Source: Verpa conica
Taxonomy: Eukaryota > Ascomycota > Pezizomycetes > Pezizales > Morchellaceae
NCBI GenBank assembly: GCA_033030425.1
Contig: JAUFSD010000005.1
Span: 186,001 to 250,000 of the forward strand
Direction of reading: 5' to 3'
DNA: 64,000 nt
The notes under the pieces are model-generated. The model saw only the letters and a list, made by a program, of their open reading frames with translations, ran no database searches and was not told the DNA's origin. Positions 47,328 to 58,649 of the stretch are shown here, in pieces; the first letter of the stretch is position 1; each line of letters opens with the position of its first letter. The position numbers were made by a program, and so were the translations under genes.

Positions 47328-50300
47328 ATTTGTATGGTATCGAAGTGAATGAAGAGGAAAGTCCTTGGGATATCAAAAGATTTGGTACTTCACGGCTTGT
47401 AATGTACTCTGATCAAGAGCGGCGGTAGGAGGTAATTGATAATTGATATCTAGTCAGGCGAGAGTATTGTGGTATACTTTATATCCGTAGGAATAGTTAT
47501 TAGAGCAATATATTCTCTTATTTACCTTAATTTATGAAAGAGGTCAATTAACGGAAAGTAAGTCCCCAATAGTATTACATCATGTTTTTCATTCCAAAAA
47601 CACCAATCATTTCTTTAATGCCGGAGGGGGGGTGGATAAAAAAAAGCCACTGACGTGCATCACTCAAGGGCAGAAACGGCTAGATCATACACGAGGACTA
47701 GAACGGACAAATACATAATAAGAATTATTAAATAAATAAAAATAAGGTGAGATAGACAATGTCTAAGCTTTGAGATAATGCGATTCAAAAGATTGACATC
47801 ACAGAACCAACAGTAACCGGCCTAAGACATGTAAATTCCCCGGGATTCCAAGCTTGTAGCTTCCGGTGCTATGGCCACTTCTGCCCGCGACCATGGGTTT
47901 GGTACTCGGGCCGCGGGGTGGAACGGCCGCGGCGGGGCTATCCGCCCTACGAAATCGTTAGATTGTATGAACCCTGCACCTGCACAATATTCACCCCTGA
48001 TCCGGGGAAATAAAATATATATATTTCCTTTTTGTTGGCTTTCGTATTTTTGAAAACAGCCGATTGTCCGAGCTTAGTGGTGTTGATCACAGTGGCTTCT
48101 TGGCCAGTGCGTCTTGAGGCTGTATTGTCACCAGATATGTGTTATTTGCCACTTGCTTGAATATGAAAAGGGACCGTGGAGAGTCATGACCTTGCCTGGA
48201 GAAGCCTTTGACCTATAGCCTGTAGATCAGACATTGCCAAAAACATCGTTGAAGCTATGGGCCCCACAATATAACTTGGTACGTGCAGCTAATCCAAGGC
48301 ACTGCAGATACAGTCAGGCAGGGAACTCATTGGTGAATTGAGCAAAAAAGCATTCTCATAATAACTATGCTCATGTGATCTACTAGTGTTCCCGCTGCAC
48401 TGTCTCGGCCCGCATCTCGATCTCCAGCATACGGCCATACGGAGAGACATAAGGCTATCAAACTACCTATACTCAACCAAACCGTTAACTCTACCTGAAC
48501 CTAGACGTTTTCAGGTTTTTGTTTTTGGATATTTTTTAGACTGCGCTGGAGCCGCGGTTGGTGCCTCATCTTTTCACATTGTCGTTTGACATGGGGCAAG
48601 CTTTTAATGTACGTAGTATGTAATCCATCGCTACATGTACTGTTATCTAACTTGTAGGATGTGTCTCCCATTAGCCACATACCCAGCGTGCAACAAAGAG
48701 TCTACATGTTCAGCTTATTTCCTACTAATATGCATCTCCTATACTCCATACTTAAGGCTTCTTTAGTTTACTTATTCGGATTTCGGTTACCTTTATAGTG
48801 ACCTCTATCTGATCCATGATTTTTGATATACGGGCTCGGTAAAAGCACTAATATACCAGGCTACCAATCAAAGCTTGAGATAATCTTAACCTACTTAAGT
48901 TAGGGACCTAGTCCATATCAATATCTACTAGAGGGCCTTGTAGAAAGATGGAACCTCACTGTAGCATGACCAGAAGCTGCTAAAATCAATGCTCAAGATA
49001 GCTTAAGCTGCATATTCTCGATCAAGGCCTTCAAGAACATGCTGAATTAACCCCTTCCTTTATGTTCTGCCTTTTCGCGTTCCCCGGGAAAAGCTTCAGC
49101 TTTAGTACTATAAAAGTAATTTGACAGCCTTTAGTGTTAGGGGTGAGCACCTAACCTGCTATATTCTAAGGTTTCTCGTAGATTAGAGACAATGTGGGTT
49201 GTCTTAGCTACTAGAACTGGAGAGGGGTCAATGTTCGTTACTGTGATACGATAAAAGAATACATACTCCGGCAAGATACTTGCTATTTGGCAGCCGGGTC
49301 CATTATATTGCCTATTAGCGTAGCCAAGGTCTGTGGTAGCTCTAGAAGAAACCTCCCCGGAATTCCTGACAGGTATGTTTAGTATAGGGTCGGGTCCTCA
49401 ATTACTCCTAAGATATAGTCAACTAGTTAGTATAAGAATTAATACCTTCTATAAGCTAAGAAATAGGGTAGTCTATAAACAAAAGGCTGCTAAAGCAAAT
49501 ATGTCGTAGCCGTTAGAGAATCCCTGAACGCTATTCTAGAGAGATCAATATTCGTAAGATGGTACTCTATCCCAGGGTGCTTCAGATATACTACTAGGGA
49601 CTAGTTACGATTGATGGTACTTTGATACAAGTGCTTTTTCTAGCAGGAGGGTTATTGGGACGGATTCGGTACCCTAATTTCATGTCCGGCTGATTCAAGT
49701 TTGCTGGAAAGGACATAAATACTGATGCTATCTTTGCTCTTCACTATGCTGTATCGGCCCTTCCCAATAGTTGGGAACACTGCGGAAAGCGAACGGATAG
49801 ACGAGGGTGGGAATAGTTGTTTTAGTGTCTGCGCCATTATTCACGTACTATGTTGTGGCGGCTGTGGCGCTGATTTAGACCGAGACACAACTACAATCTC
49901 TTGTGTGTTTTATCCGTAGCTTCATGGTATCCCCTTATAAGATTTACCTTCTCATTCCTATAGCTAACCCTTTAGTAGATCCCATACGTCTGGTGTTGAT
50001 AACTACTAAGGAGAAGACCAAAATTCATGGTACCAATCCTCCGGTGCTTGCAATAGCTGGGGATGGGAACGGGCCTAGGTACCAACATAGGTAAAGCAAA
50101 CTACAGCGATCCATTCCCGGGTAACTTCACTCTACCTACTGCTACAAACCACACAACAACACTTCCCTTTGTGGCATCATCTACTTGATATAGTCTCTGA
50201 GTTCCGCCGACATTGCCCACCAAGAAGCCGCCAAGTACATTCTAGGTTTCATCCATACAGAGGCCTCGATATACCCTAACGAGCCTCAAGAATATATGCC

Positions 50301-52027
50301 ACTGAAGTATTGGCGAGGGCTTATCTTTTCAGTAATGTATATGGGAACAGCCCGGGCCATCTACATTATGCAAAGTAGCTCCTAGCCAAAACATGCTTCA
50401 ACTACATTCGATCCTGGTATGGACCTTCCTTCAGTGAGAGTGGTCATCCGTATGGGACCGCCATCTGATCAACCTTACGAAGGAAAGCAGGGGGAGCAAG
50501 TGGGACGGAGACCCTGTGAGGTCGTATATTTCCGTCTACATCAAAAAATGTCAACGAGCTACTCAAGGAGGAAAACCCTGGAAATGAACAGGGACCTAGA
50601 GGTCTAGCTTTGAGCGAAGGATGTAGGAGGTAGTTTCTAAGAGTGATAATCGAAAAACTTATCTTAATGGTGGATCAGCTCTGTGATAGCTGTGAGAGTG
50701 GCTTATTGAGGGTCGATGGAAACGAATTTCAAAAGCAGACAGGCCTTCGTCAAAAAGAGTGAAGTATTTGAAGAATTCAAACTATAAGAGACACTTTCCG
50801 TATTGTATGAACAGCTTGGGTAGTTGCTTACAACAACCCCCTCTTCTGAAATTTAAACATTTACTAAAGACACCGTAGGTCGAATAACTTCAATATATCC
50901 TTAGACATAAAGATGTGGTCATGAGAATACCGCCTATAATCTGAGAGGGTCCTTATAAATCATAACTTTACGATTTATAACAAATCAGCTCTTCCGCCCT
51001 TTATGATTTTTTTATCAAGTATATCCTTATAGGTGATTGTATTATCTTAGATGATTTAATAAATGTCTACTAATTGTGTATTTGATCTGGCATGTTTTCC
51101 ATCACTAAATACAGAAACAATACTTGTAACAAAGTAAGAATTATTTGTGTAGATGAGTATGATATATCTAACAAGACCCATGATAAGTGAGGTATCAGAA
51201 AAATATGGGCCTGTATGTCTATCTCAGAACACCGGTTTTGGGGACCAAGAACCGGGATTCTAGAGACTTTAGCGGAGATCATCTAGAAGAGCTACCCGAA
51301 AGGGATGTGAATCAAGCTGAACCTTCGTAACTTAAGGAAGCAATTTTTTCCTCGGTGGTTGGGTGGTAAAGGTTGAGAAGGGCTTATAACACAGGCATAA
51401 TTCCAAATTAGGCAATACAATATCGATCCCGCGACAGACGTCAGACCGCACCCGGTATCTTGGTTGCGGTGTTTCTAAAGCCCCCACGTTTTACAGCTTT
51501 TTATCCCTGCATCCTATAGTATATCTTATAACCCACCGACTCTTGGCCAGCTATCTTGACCCTTTTGGAGTAAACAGTGCTCAAGCTAGTTGCCATCCTA
51601 GTCTCAGGGAACCTTTGCTCGCTCACCGGAATCCTTTGAAGTAGTCTAAGCCAAGAGAGCTTTACATATGAAACAGCAGGAAGTAAAGCTTTGACCTGAG
51701 AAGGGTGCAGATGCAAAATCAGTGGACACCTTTTCGAATCCGAAAATATGCCGAAAGGGAAGCCCCACCTACTCACATTATCGGACACATCTACTCTATA
51801 CAGGATTATACGTAGAATACTCAAATATAATTTTATTCCACATTTCTCAAAGGCTCGGTAAAGCATAGCGGCAGAGAATTCTTAACTTTCACCTCCAATT
51901 CGTGGAATGATATCTTATTTCTTTTACAAAATACATTGTGAGAAACGACAAGTCATACCCGGTTTCCTTTACCAGTTCCACTTATACATATGCATAATTC
52001 ATTTGACAATATAATAAGAAAAAAACC
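47328..52027. other. 4.7-kb gene-poor, AT-rich block inside the array
   Basis: No intact gene. Most of it is TA-rich with stops in all frames, like the 22-28 kb desert. A decayed coding relic at about 50.1-50.4 kb is listed separately. The minus-strand frame at 51501-51866 has protein-like stretches but no recognisable domain and is left uncalled. Confidence 0.5.
50099..50385 (+). pseudogene. Decayed coding relic, family not recognised
   Basis: Two adjacent open blocks read like real protein but lie in different frames with a stop between them: 50099-50188 (contains SDPFPGNFTLPTATN) and 50200-50385 (61 codons, contains IAHQEAAKYILGF and LKYWRGLIFSVMYMG). Further protein-like fragments occur upstream (49903-50094, ending LAIAGDGNGPRYQ) and downstream in another frame (YIRSWYGPSFSESGH). 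Frameshifts and TGA/TAG stops show decay. I cannot name the parent gene. Confidence 0.4.
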
Positions 52028-52433
52028 CTATTCATCCCCAGCGTCGTCGGAAACAACCTTCTTCTTCTTTGCCTTTGGGGATCTCTTCGTAACCTTCCTA
52101 GGTTTCTTTGGGGTGCTGAGTTCAAAGCTAGGGCTAGTCCCGTCCGTACCAGTGGGTCTATTGGCTGCTTGTTGCTCTCTGAATTTGCGTTTCATATCCC
52201 AAAGCCTCTTGTAAGCTTTCGACGGGTTATCGGCGAGAGTAGACTGCTTTGCCACCTCTTCGAAGTTCACCTATTGTCCACCACTTGAAATTTTAGCACC
52301 ATGAACATCTCAGTTATTAGTGGAGGGGGTTGGGAGGGGGATTATTTGCTTTTCCAGCGTTCTCCAGGCATAGAAGGAGGAACTCTACTGTTTTATCGTC
52401 TGCTTGAAGCACAGATGTGGTACTAGGAGGCAT
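52028..52433 (-). CDS. Myb/SANT-like small protein with GC-AG intron (array member 4)
   Basis: Two exons (52433-52350, 52270-52028), 108 aa. The domain lies at about residues 12-65: helix 1 TVEFLLLCLENAGK, intron, then VNFEEVAKQSTLADNPSKAY and KRLWDMKRKFRE. Exon 1 is 28 codons, exactly as in array member 1, and the junction K|V is at the family position. No GT donor exists there; the intron must begin GCAAAT (GC-AG class) and end AATAG. Without splicing, the frame stops after 38 codons. The tail is very basic (KKPRKVTKRSPKAKKKK). Either a rare GC-AG intron or a recently disabled gene. Confidence 0.65.
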
Positions 52434-53161
52434 TCTGAACAAAGGCCCTCAAAGTTGTAACTTCGGCAAAAGACTGATCAATATGATGGACAATAGCTAG
52501 CGGTGGTGGGGTCTACCGATATACTTTGAATACAGGGTCGTTGTCACAATGTAAACTAAGGGGAGCTCCACTCTCTATATACGGATGATTAGGCACACGG
52601 TAATTCATCGAATCAAACCCCGGAACTTCTAGTGTGACAAAGATGCTTTTTACCTATGCATTAATCAGGCAATACCACCGCCTCTAGAATCCAAAGATTG
52701 TAAAAGCAATAACAGATGCGGGGGGGAAGGGGAGGTCTCGGACCCCCAAGCCTCTGTTTAGTATGGAACAGGGCTGAAAAGTAGGCAACCATGCAAAAGT
52801 TTGGGGGCTGTCTCAGGCAATTTGAGTGGGGCTGGAACTTGGACTTAATAGTTAAGGCATAAAATACACCCTGGCTGCTCTATAGATTTTTACGTCATAA
52901 TAGGCATGATATCATGTCCATGCACGGACTTATGTGGGGAGAAGTAAGAAGTTCAGGGCACTTGATCTTTCCCCGTACGCTTACACAAAGGATAGGTAAT
53001 ATCAAAAGGTCATTCTAGTCATTGATCGTCGTCCGCTATGTTCTTCAGCTTTGATCGTATATATACACATATCTTAACCTGTTCCCCTAGCTGGCAGCTT
53101 CTCAGAAATTAATTTTTTGACTGAACCATTCCTCCCCCTCCCCCTCTCATCTATAGCCAAC
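52434..53161. other. Spacer between divergent array genes 4 and 5
   Basis: Array genes 4 (minus) and 5 (plus) diverge from this 0.73-kb spacer, so it should contain both promoters. A CT-rich tract (53130-53150) precedes the start of gene 5, and TATATA lies near 53060. No gene. Confidence 0.5.
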
Positions 53162-53569
53162 ATGGCCTCAAGCGATGACTGCAAATTCCTTCTTAGCTGT
53201 TTGATGAATAGCGTCGGCAAGGTATGGGATATCCCACAGAAATTCTACACCCTTAGGATATGAAATTAACACTTCACGAAGATCGATTTCGAAGCCGTAG
53301 CTAGAGAAACCGGATATACAAATCCGCGGTCCGCATCCAATAGGCTATCGGCTATCAAGAAGAATACTACCGCAACGGCCCTTAACCCGGCCAATGACCC
53401 TACGACAGTCGGACGAGAGGCGAAAATTACGAAACGGAAAGCGACGCCGCGGAAGGGCAAAAAATCTTTAAAGAGGGCGGCTGGGGAGGGATCTGATTCG
53501 GCGAATGAAAGTGAGGGGAAGGAGGTAGAAAGTAAAGCAAAAGTTCTGAAGGTGGGCAAAGAGGCATGA
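53162..53569 (+). CDS. Myb/SANT-like small nuclear protein (array member 5)
   Basis: Two exons (53162-53221, 53282-53569), 115 aa; 60-nt intron GTATGG...CGAAG, phase 0. The domain fills residues about 3-55: helix 1 DDCKFLLSCLMNSVGK, intron, then IDFEAVARETGYTNPRSASN and RLSAIKK. The remainder is a lysine-rich linker (KATPRKGKKSLKRA) and a short mixed-charge tail. Same intron position as members 1-4. Function inferred from domain and composition only. Confidence 0.75.
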
Positions 53570-54205
53570 TAGCCGGTATTAATTGTGATTTCTTTATGTA
53601 GTCTACTATGTATGTGTTTATCTTGTAAGAATTCTAAGTAAATGAAGGAACTTTTATCAGATAAGTTGTCCTTGACTACTGGGAAGCTATCTATATGCAG
53701 TGATCACTGTTATGGTAATTGCAACAAGACGTGAACTGCAAGCCAAATATGTTCAAAGAGGTTAGATAGCCATCAAATGTGCTAGAAACCCACGAAGCAT
53801 ACACATCAGTACCCACAATGTATCGGCCCTCACTGTGAACCATGCAGGAATGCGCGCCCTCACGCGAGTAAACTCCAGAATGACATAGAAGTACTTCATA
53901 TACATGATAATAACAATAAATCATATTACCTGTCTAAAAGCTAGCAGAACGTTCGCAGATAAGCCGTTTTGGCAACAGTCTTCAAAAACCATCTCATGCA
54001 TGGACCCTTTCCCGGCTCAACATTTCCGCCTCACCAGGCTTTGTTTGTTTGTTCATGATGTTTCTTTATTTTCACTTAGTTTTTTTGAAGAACAACAAGA
54101 ATTACTCCCCCCCTTATAGCTTCCAACCCCCCCTGTTTCCCCTACAACTATATGCATTATAGTTTCCCCCCCTCCGCCATAGTTCTGTTGATAAACTTCT
54201 ACAAA
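53570..54205. other. Spacer between array genes 5 and 6
   Basis: Contains the 3' region of array gene 5 and the CT-rich promoter of array gene 6 (poly-C runs near 54108-54172). No gene recognised. Confidence 0.5.
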
Positions 54206-54940
54206 ATGCCTATGCAATGGAATGAACAAGCAGACGCCAAGGTACTGTGTTACACCATGTTTTTAGGTGCAGGGGTGTGATATTAACATCCCCGATTTCT
54301 TAGCTTTTCGCCAACGTCCTCAAACTCCATGTCGTGAAGCTTGACTATCAGGCACTTGCAAAAGCTATGGGTGAGAGTAAAAAAGCCCAACATCTCATAT
54401 ACCCAAACTCCGCCTTTTAATACTAATGCGTCTTATTCAGGCGTAACCCCCAAAGCCATCTCTCATCGCATTTCCAAAATTAAAGAGAAGGCCCAAGTGC
54501 GTCGATTAGACTGGGAGCTCTATAAAAACGCATCATCCTCATCCACACCAAGAAAGAGGGGCCTGAAGGGGAAGGTTATCGATGATGACGATTGTGTGAC
54601 GAAAAAGAGAGTCAAGGCTGAGAAGTCGGTGGTTAAGATTGAGAATTCATGTGTTGATGCTGGTCGTGCACCTGGGGATCCTGAGAGTATCGGGCAGTAC
54701 TGTTGGGCTAATGGGTGGCAACAAGTCACGGATCATGGACAACAACTCTATGGCTTGTATGGACTGGATGATTCAAGGGTCAATATAGCTACTGGTGTGG
54801 ATTGTGCCGGTGGTAACGATGATAGTCCCGGGAGTGCTGAGTTTGCTCCCACTGGTACCGAAGATGGCGGTGAGAGTTTTGACAATGCTGAAGGTGATTT
54901 TATTGCTGAAACCGTAGTTAATGAGAGTGAGGTGGCTTGA
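54206..54940 (+). CDS. Myb/SANT-like small nuclear protein (array member 6)
   Basis: Three exons (54206-54241, 54304-54370, 54441-54940), 200 aa. Introns: phase 0 after the N-terminal Trp segment (MPMQWNEQADAK|) and phase 1 after AKAMG. The domain spans residues 4-52: W5, LFANVLKLHVVKLDYQALAK, then VTPKAISHRISKIKEKA. This is the second sub-type of the array (N-terminal W, then 'TPKAI.xRI.K.K'), shared with member 12. A basic linker (STPRKRGLKGK) and a long acidic tail follow, with a SUMO-like VKIEN site. DNA binding is inferred. Confidence 0.75.
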
Positions 54941-55159
54941 TATTCTTGTAGGTACATAATGATCAGTTTTGATCAATTGGTGTTGGCGATTCTTCACACT
55001 TTGTCACTCGTTGTATGCTCTTCCAAAAGATTTAGTATTCTCCCCCTCTAGAAATACAAAGAATAAGAGTAATGATAAGAAAGTACCCTGATCAGGTAAA
55101 AATTAGCTAGGTTAACGAAAAATAGAATTGATTTCGCCTGCAATTTACTCGTATAAGCT

Positions 55160-55746
55160 TTAACCGAAATCCTTAGTTAGAAAACATCCATTGCGTATAT
55201 ATATATATATGCCAACTAGGGAAGAACTCAACTCGTCATCATCTAGCAGAACAACCCCATCTTCATCAACGGTTTCTGTTTTCACAATCATTCGTGGTCT
55301 ATGTGCTGAATCTCCGTTTTCTAGCTTAACTCTTTTCTGTTCACTACCTTCCTCGTCATCTCGGTCAGATTTATCGCGATCCGTAAACAACCGCTTTCCC
55401 TGGCCTCGCTTGGATGGTGTTTTTGATATTCCGGCCGGCCGGGTGAGTCTATTCCTTTGAGGAGTGTTGGGGATAGAAGCAGAACCAGGAAGACCTTCCT
55501 TTCGGAGTTTTTGATATTGTTGCCTTGATACATTAGTGGTGATCACAATTTCCGATAGAAATTCAATAGAAGTACAAATTTCGAATTAAAGGGTAAATAC
55601 CTTACTGCTTCTTGCGTAAAACCCGCTCCCATTTTTTCAGCGACTTCATTCCATGGAGGAAGTCTTTTATGAGTTCTCGGAGGAACGAGAAGCTCAATTA
55701 TTGCTAGTAAAAGTCTCGAGCGATCTTGGTCCGTCCATGTAGGCAT
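55160..55746 (-). CDS. Myb/SANT-like small nuclear protein (array member 7)
   Basis: Two exons (55746-55601, 55523-55160), 169 aa; intron GTATTT...CAAG, phase 2. This is the most canonical domain of the array: MPTWTDQDRSRLLLAIIELL, then PWNEVAEKMGAGFTQEAV|RQQYQKLRKEG, with Trp at both hallmark positions of a SANT/Myb repeat. The intron lies inside helix 3, unlike all others, so this is a separate lineage. The linker is basic, and SUMO-like VKLEN and VKTET sites follow. The C-terminus is translated from a TA microsatellite (GIYIYI), so the last about 15 residues may be recent. Confidence 0.75.
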
Positions 55747-56672
55747 TATACCAGCTCAGATCCCCCTCCCCTTTTTTTATTTTACTTTGGGTAGATATTT
55801 TGGTAGTCGTTTTTCCCTGAAGCTTCCGGTATAGTCGAGCGTGCCGAAGATAATGTTGTGGAGGAACAACGAAAGTCCTTCAAACCCGGGTATGTAGTTG
55901 GTACACTAGCAACCAGATTCAACGAAGATGAACAACAAATAAACAACCGATAAAAAGAAATGCGAAAGGGAAAAAGTCCCTAGGTACAAGTAGAGAGATT
56001 TGTGATTGAGAGGTGCTCAAGAACGAACAGGTGGGTAATGTGACCACCAGGAAACGATCTGGCACCATCAACAAAACATCCCCATTGACCCCTGGTTTAT
56101 TAATCGAGGTGGGGGAACCAAATAGTCGGCTTGCCATAGAAGTCGATTTCGACCCATTTGGGAACCGGTGGAACACCCGCGATCAAGGCCTTGGATCGGT
56201 CACTAAAGGGTCTGTGCACGGGTCTTCTATTATTATTGGTGCCTTGCATAGATCCTGGTTTTCATGAGCCCTCCACCAGCGGGGTGCTGTGCGTAGCAGT
56301 TCAAGTGTATTCCAGAATTGAATACAGTCACACCTCGCTATAAGAAACCTCGTTATAAGAAAAACCTTGCTGTAAGAAACCTTTTCCAGGTCAATTCTGA
56401 TTTTTCTACACCAAATTTACCCTTGCTATAAGGGATATCTTTGGAAAACTTGCTATAAGAAACGAAATCGGCTGAGTTCTTGGCGTTTCTTATAGCGAGG
56501 TGCAACTGTACTTATCATTAATGAAATACCAACACCAATATTAAGACGGCTCAGAGCCCATATTCTCTAACACCAAATTACAATCCCTCCCCGTTTATCA
56601 CCCTACTCTAACTTATCCCAAACAACCCCGCAGGCCCCACTTGTCATATCACACTCTGAAGATACCTCGTCA
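55747..56672. other. Spacer between array genes 7 and 8, with a MITE
   Basis: The spacer carries a pogo-like MITE (separate entry). An 84-aa plus-strand frame at 56013-56267 has no domain and is not called. Confidence 0.5.
56325..56508. mobile_element. 184-bp MITE with pogo/Tigger-like ends and TA duplication
   Basis: The left end CAGTCACACCTCGCTATAAG and right end, inverted, CAGTTGCACCTCGCTATAAG match at 18 of 20 bases and continue with AAAC. Both ends are flanked by TA (56323-56324 and 56509-56510). CAGT ends, a TA duplication and the CCTCGCTATAA motif are typical of pogo/Tigger elements in the Tc1-mariner superfamily. Several internal GCTATAAG/GTTATAAG copies (around 56340-56460) suggest repeated transposase-binding sites. 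Non-autonomous; no coding sequence. Confidence 0.8.
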
Positions 56673-56982
56673 ATGCTTCTGTACTCCCTGGTCAAGCAAC
56701 TGGACACTAAGTCGGTAAACATAAACATTCCCTCTAGCTATGAATATATACAAACGTTTTCCCCCAGTTGCTAACTTTTCCACAACAAAATCCATTTTCT
56801 CGTCTTAGATAAATTGGGAAATAATTACAGAAGAAAGCGGCATAACACAAAATGCAGCCCGGATACGTTTACTCCGGCTGAGACAGTCGATAGAGTCCAA
56901 GTCCTCGCCAGGTATAAATACTACTAGTGATGCGAAGGGGAAAGCTCTCCCCTATCCCAAAATCAAAGAAAAGAAAGGCTAG
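56673..56982 (+). CDS. Short Myb/SANT-like protein (array member 8)
   Basis: Two exons (56673-56714, 56809-56982), 71 aa; intron GTAAAC...GCTAAC...TTAG, phase 0 at the family position (S|I). The domain is MLLYSLVKQLDTKS, then INWEIITEESGITQNAAR and a basic helix RLLRLRQSIE. The tail is short and lysine-rich. There is no in-frame ATG upstream before a stop at 56568-56570. The N-terminus is therefore about 6-8 residues shorter than its paralogues; a CTAAC plus CAG pair at 56607-56633 leaves room for an upstream exon. The gene may be truncated. Confidence 0.6.
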
Positions 56983-57422
56983 CGTAGTACTTGAGAAGGA
57001 TGATTAAAGTCCCAAACAGTATATGTACGGGAGGACTGACTTCACCACTACGTAGATATCCAGCTTACTTGGGTCTTGGCAGTTTATATTATTACGATTC
57101 CGGAAACGGTGGGACTACATGGTACAACCAGCGGGCGTACAAAAGAATACGTACTCACTTCCCATACCTCTACCAAACGTATCTCCTCCTTATCAGTGTT
57201 ATATCTAATTAAATTTTTCACTTTGAGCACCGAGCCGAAGGACATCACGTGACGGGTCTAGAGCTACGCTAGACACCCCCACTACGTACCCTACAGCTAA
57301 TAAAAGTATAAATAAAAGTGCTTGTTTATAGGAACTTACAACTTATTTCTTCTCATTCGTCTCCAGCTAGCTCTCTACTACGGAAGGTATATACTCGGTC
57401 CCCCAGGAACTAACTGTTTACA
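56983..57422. other. Spacer after array gene 8
   Basis: About 440 bases, no recognised feature. A 73-aa frame at 56991-57212 has no domain. Confidence 0.5.
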
Positions 57423-57686
57423 TTAACCTTGTTTCTTTACCCTAAAAGTATTTAGCCCTTGTGTTGGCATTCCTTTGCTCTTCATCTTATCCTCCCAGTC
57501 TTTTTGGCCCTCCTGTATCGTATCTTTCTTAGATTCATCTGGGGTGTCTGTGGGTTCTGTTCCTTTCCCTTTATCTCCGGACGCTAGCTATAGTCAATAC
57601 CTATAGAAGATACATGACTGACTTATACACTTACCTTGACCATGGTCCCCATTCAACGTCGGGTTAAGAAGCTTCCCTATTTCCAT
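57423..57686 (-). CDS. Small orphan protein, 70 aa, not Myb-like
   Basis: Two exons (57686-57635, 57583-57423). The intron has a strong GTAAGT donor; the frame is kept only with the acceptor GCTAG at 57584-57585 (a TATAG four bases earlier gives a stop). The product starts MEIGKLLNPTLNGDHGQ and continues with a charged, lysine/aspartate-rich stretch (DESKKDTIQEGQKDWEDKMK). The opening resembles the short N-terminal motif of several fungal regulators, but I recognise no domain. Support is limited to splice signals and protein-like composition. Confidence 0.4.
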
Positions 57687-58649
57687 CTTCGTTCTCTACG
57701 GGTGGATAGTTTAGAGCCTAATGTTATAGAACTAATTCCTTTTAGTTTTTCAAGAAAAAAAAAACCATAGAAGGTGTTTCCGGAGGGGGGGGATAGTAGA
57801 ACATACCGGTGAAGTAGGGTAGATCAGGAGTTCTGGAACCCTTTGAGACTATGGGACGGGAGGTATTCATGTCAATTATATATCTACTGCGCTTAAGCAA
57901 AGCTCGTAAAAGTAACATCTGCAGCAATGTGATCTTTGGTACAGAAACTTGATATCTAGGCCCCAGGTGCGGCTGGATAGAGCAAACGGAAAATGTATCC
58001 TCTTCGAGTACCGGTTGATGGCATAGCTAACCAGGCCGGCTTATTCCGATGTATGTGAATAGCTTGTAATTATATTTCTAAACAAGTGATATATCTACTA
58101 CTATGGCTAACAGATGTTTGGTAATATGTAACCGTAGAATTGTATATATACATATGGCAATGTAGTAAATCTCTAGTGATAAATCAATACGTCTACAAGT
58201 TTGAACTACAGTATTCACGGCGTCGATGGCTACCTGTGGAGAGTTCCGTACGTGACTATGAGAGGGCTTTTAATCGGATATATACATATTGAGCTCAGAT
58301 CTTGATACTAGAAATGCCATCTAGAATTTGTACGACAATATTACGGAAGGCATTGAACCCGATGGGCATCTAGATTCTTATAGGACCGCTACTGGAAGCA
58401 CATTCATTCCCTATAAGGTGGACTATACATCAAGTAATGCATATATAGCTAGCAGATTTACAACAAGACTGAAGTTCCAAAAGTGATATGTAGTAATAAT
58501 AAAAATATATAGAAAAAAAAAAAAAAACTTAAGGCAACTAATCTCAATTTATACCCTATTCAAAAAATATCCATGTCTACATTCCAAAGAAACTAGATCA
58601 GAAAAGCTCATGTACAAGGTTTTTTTTGAATCTCCCCCCCCAAACTCCC
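57687..58649. other. Spacer before array gene 9
   Basis: AT-rich 1-kb spacer, with the orphan gene's upstream sequence at the left and a poly-A tract near 58511-58527 and poly-C near 58634-58640 at the right. No gene. Confidence 0.5.

Noticed and set aside
51501..51866. 121-aa minus-strand frame
   Set aside because: Some protein-like stretches, but no domain, and it lies in decayed AT-rich DNA; possible relic, not strong enough to annotate.
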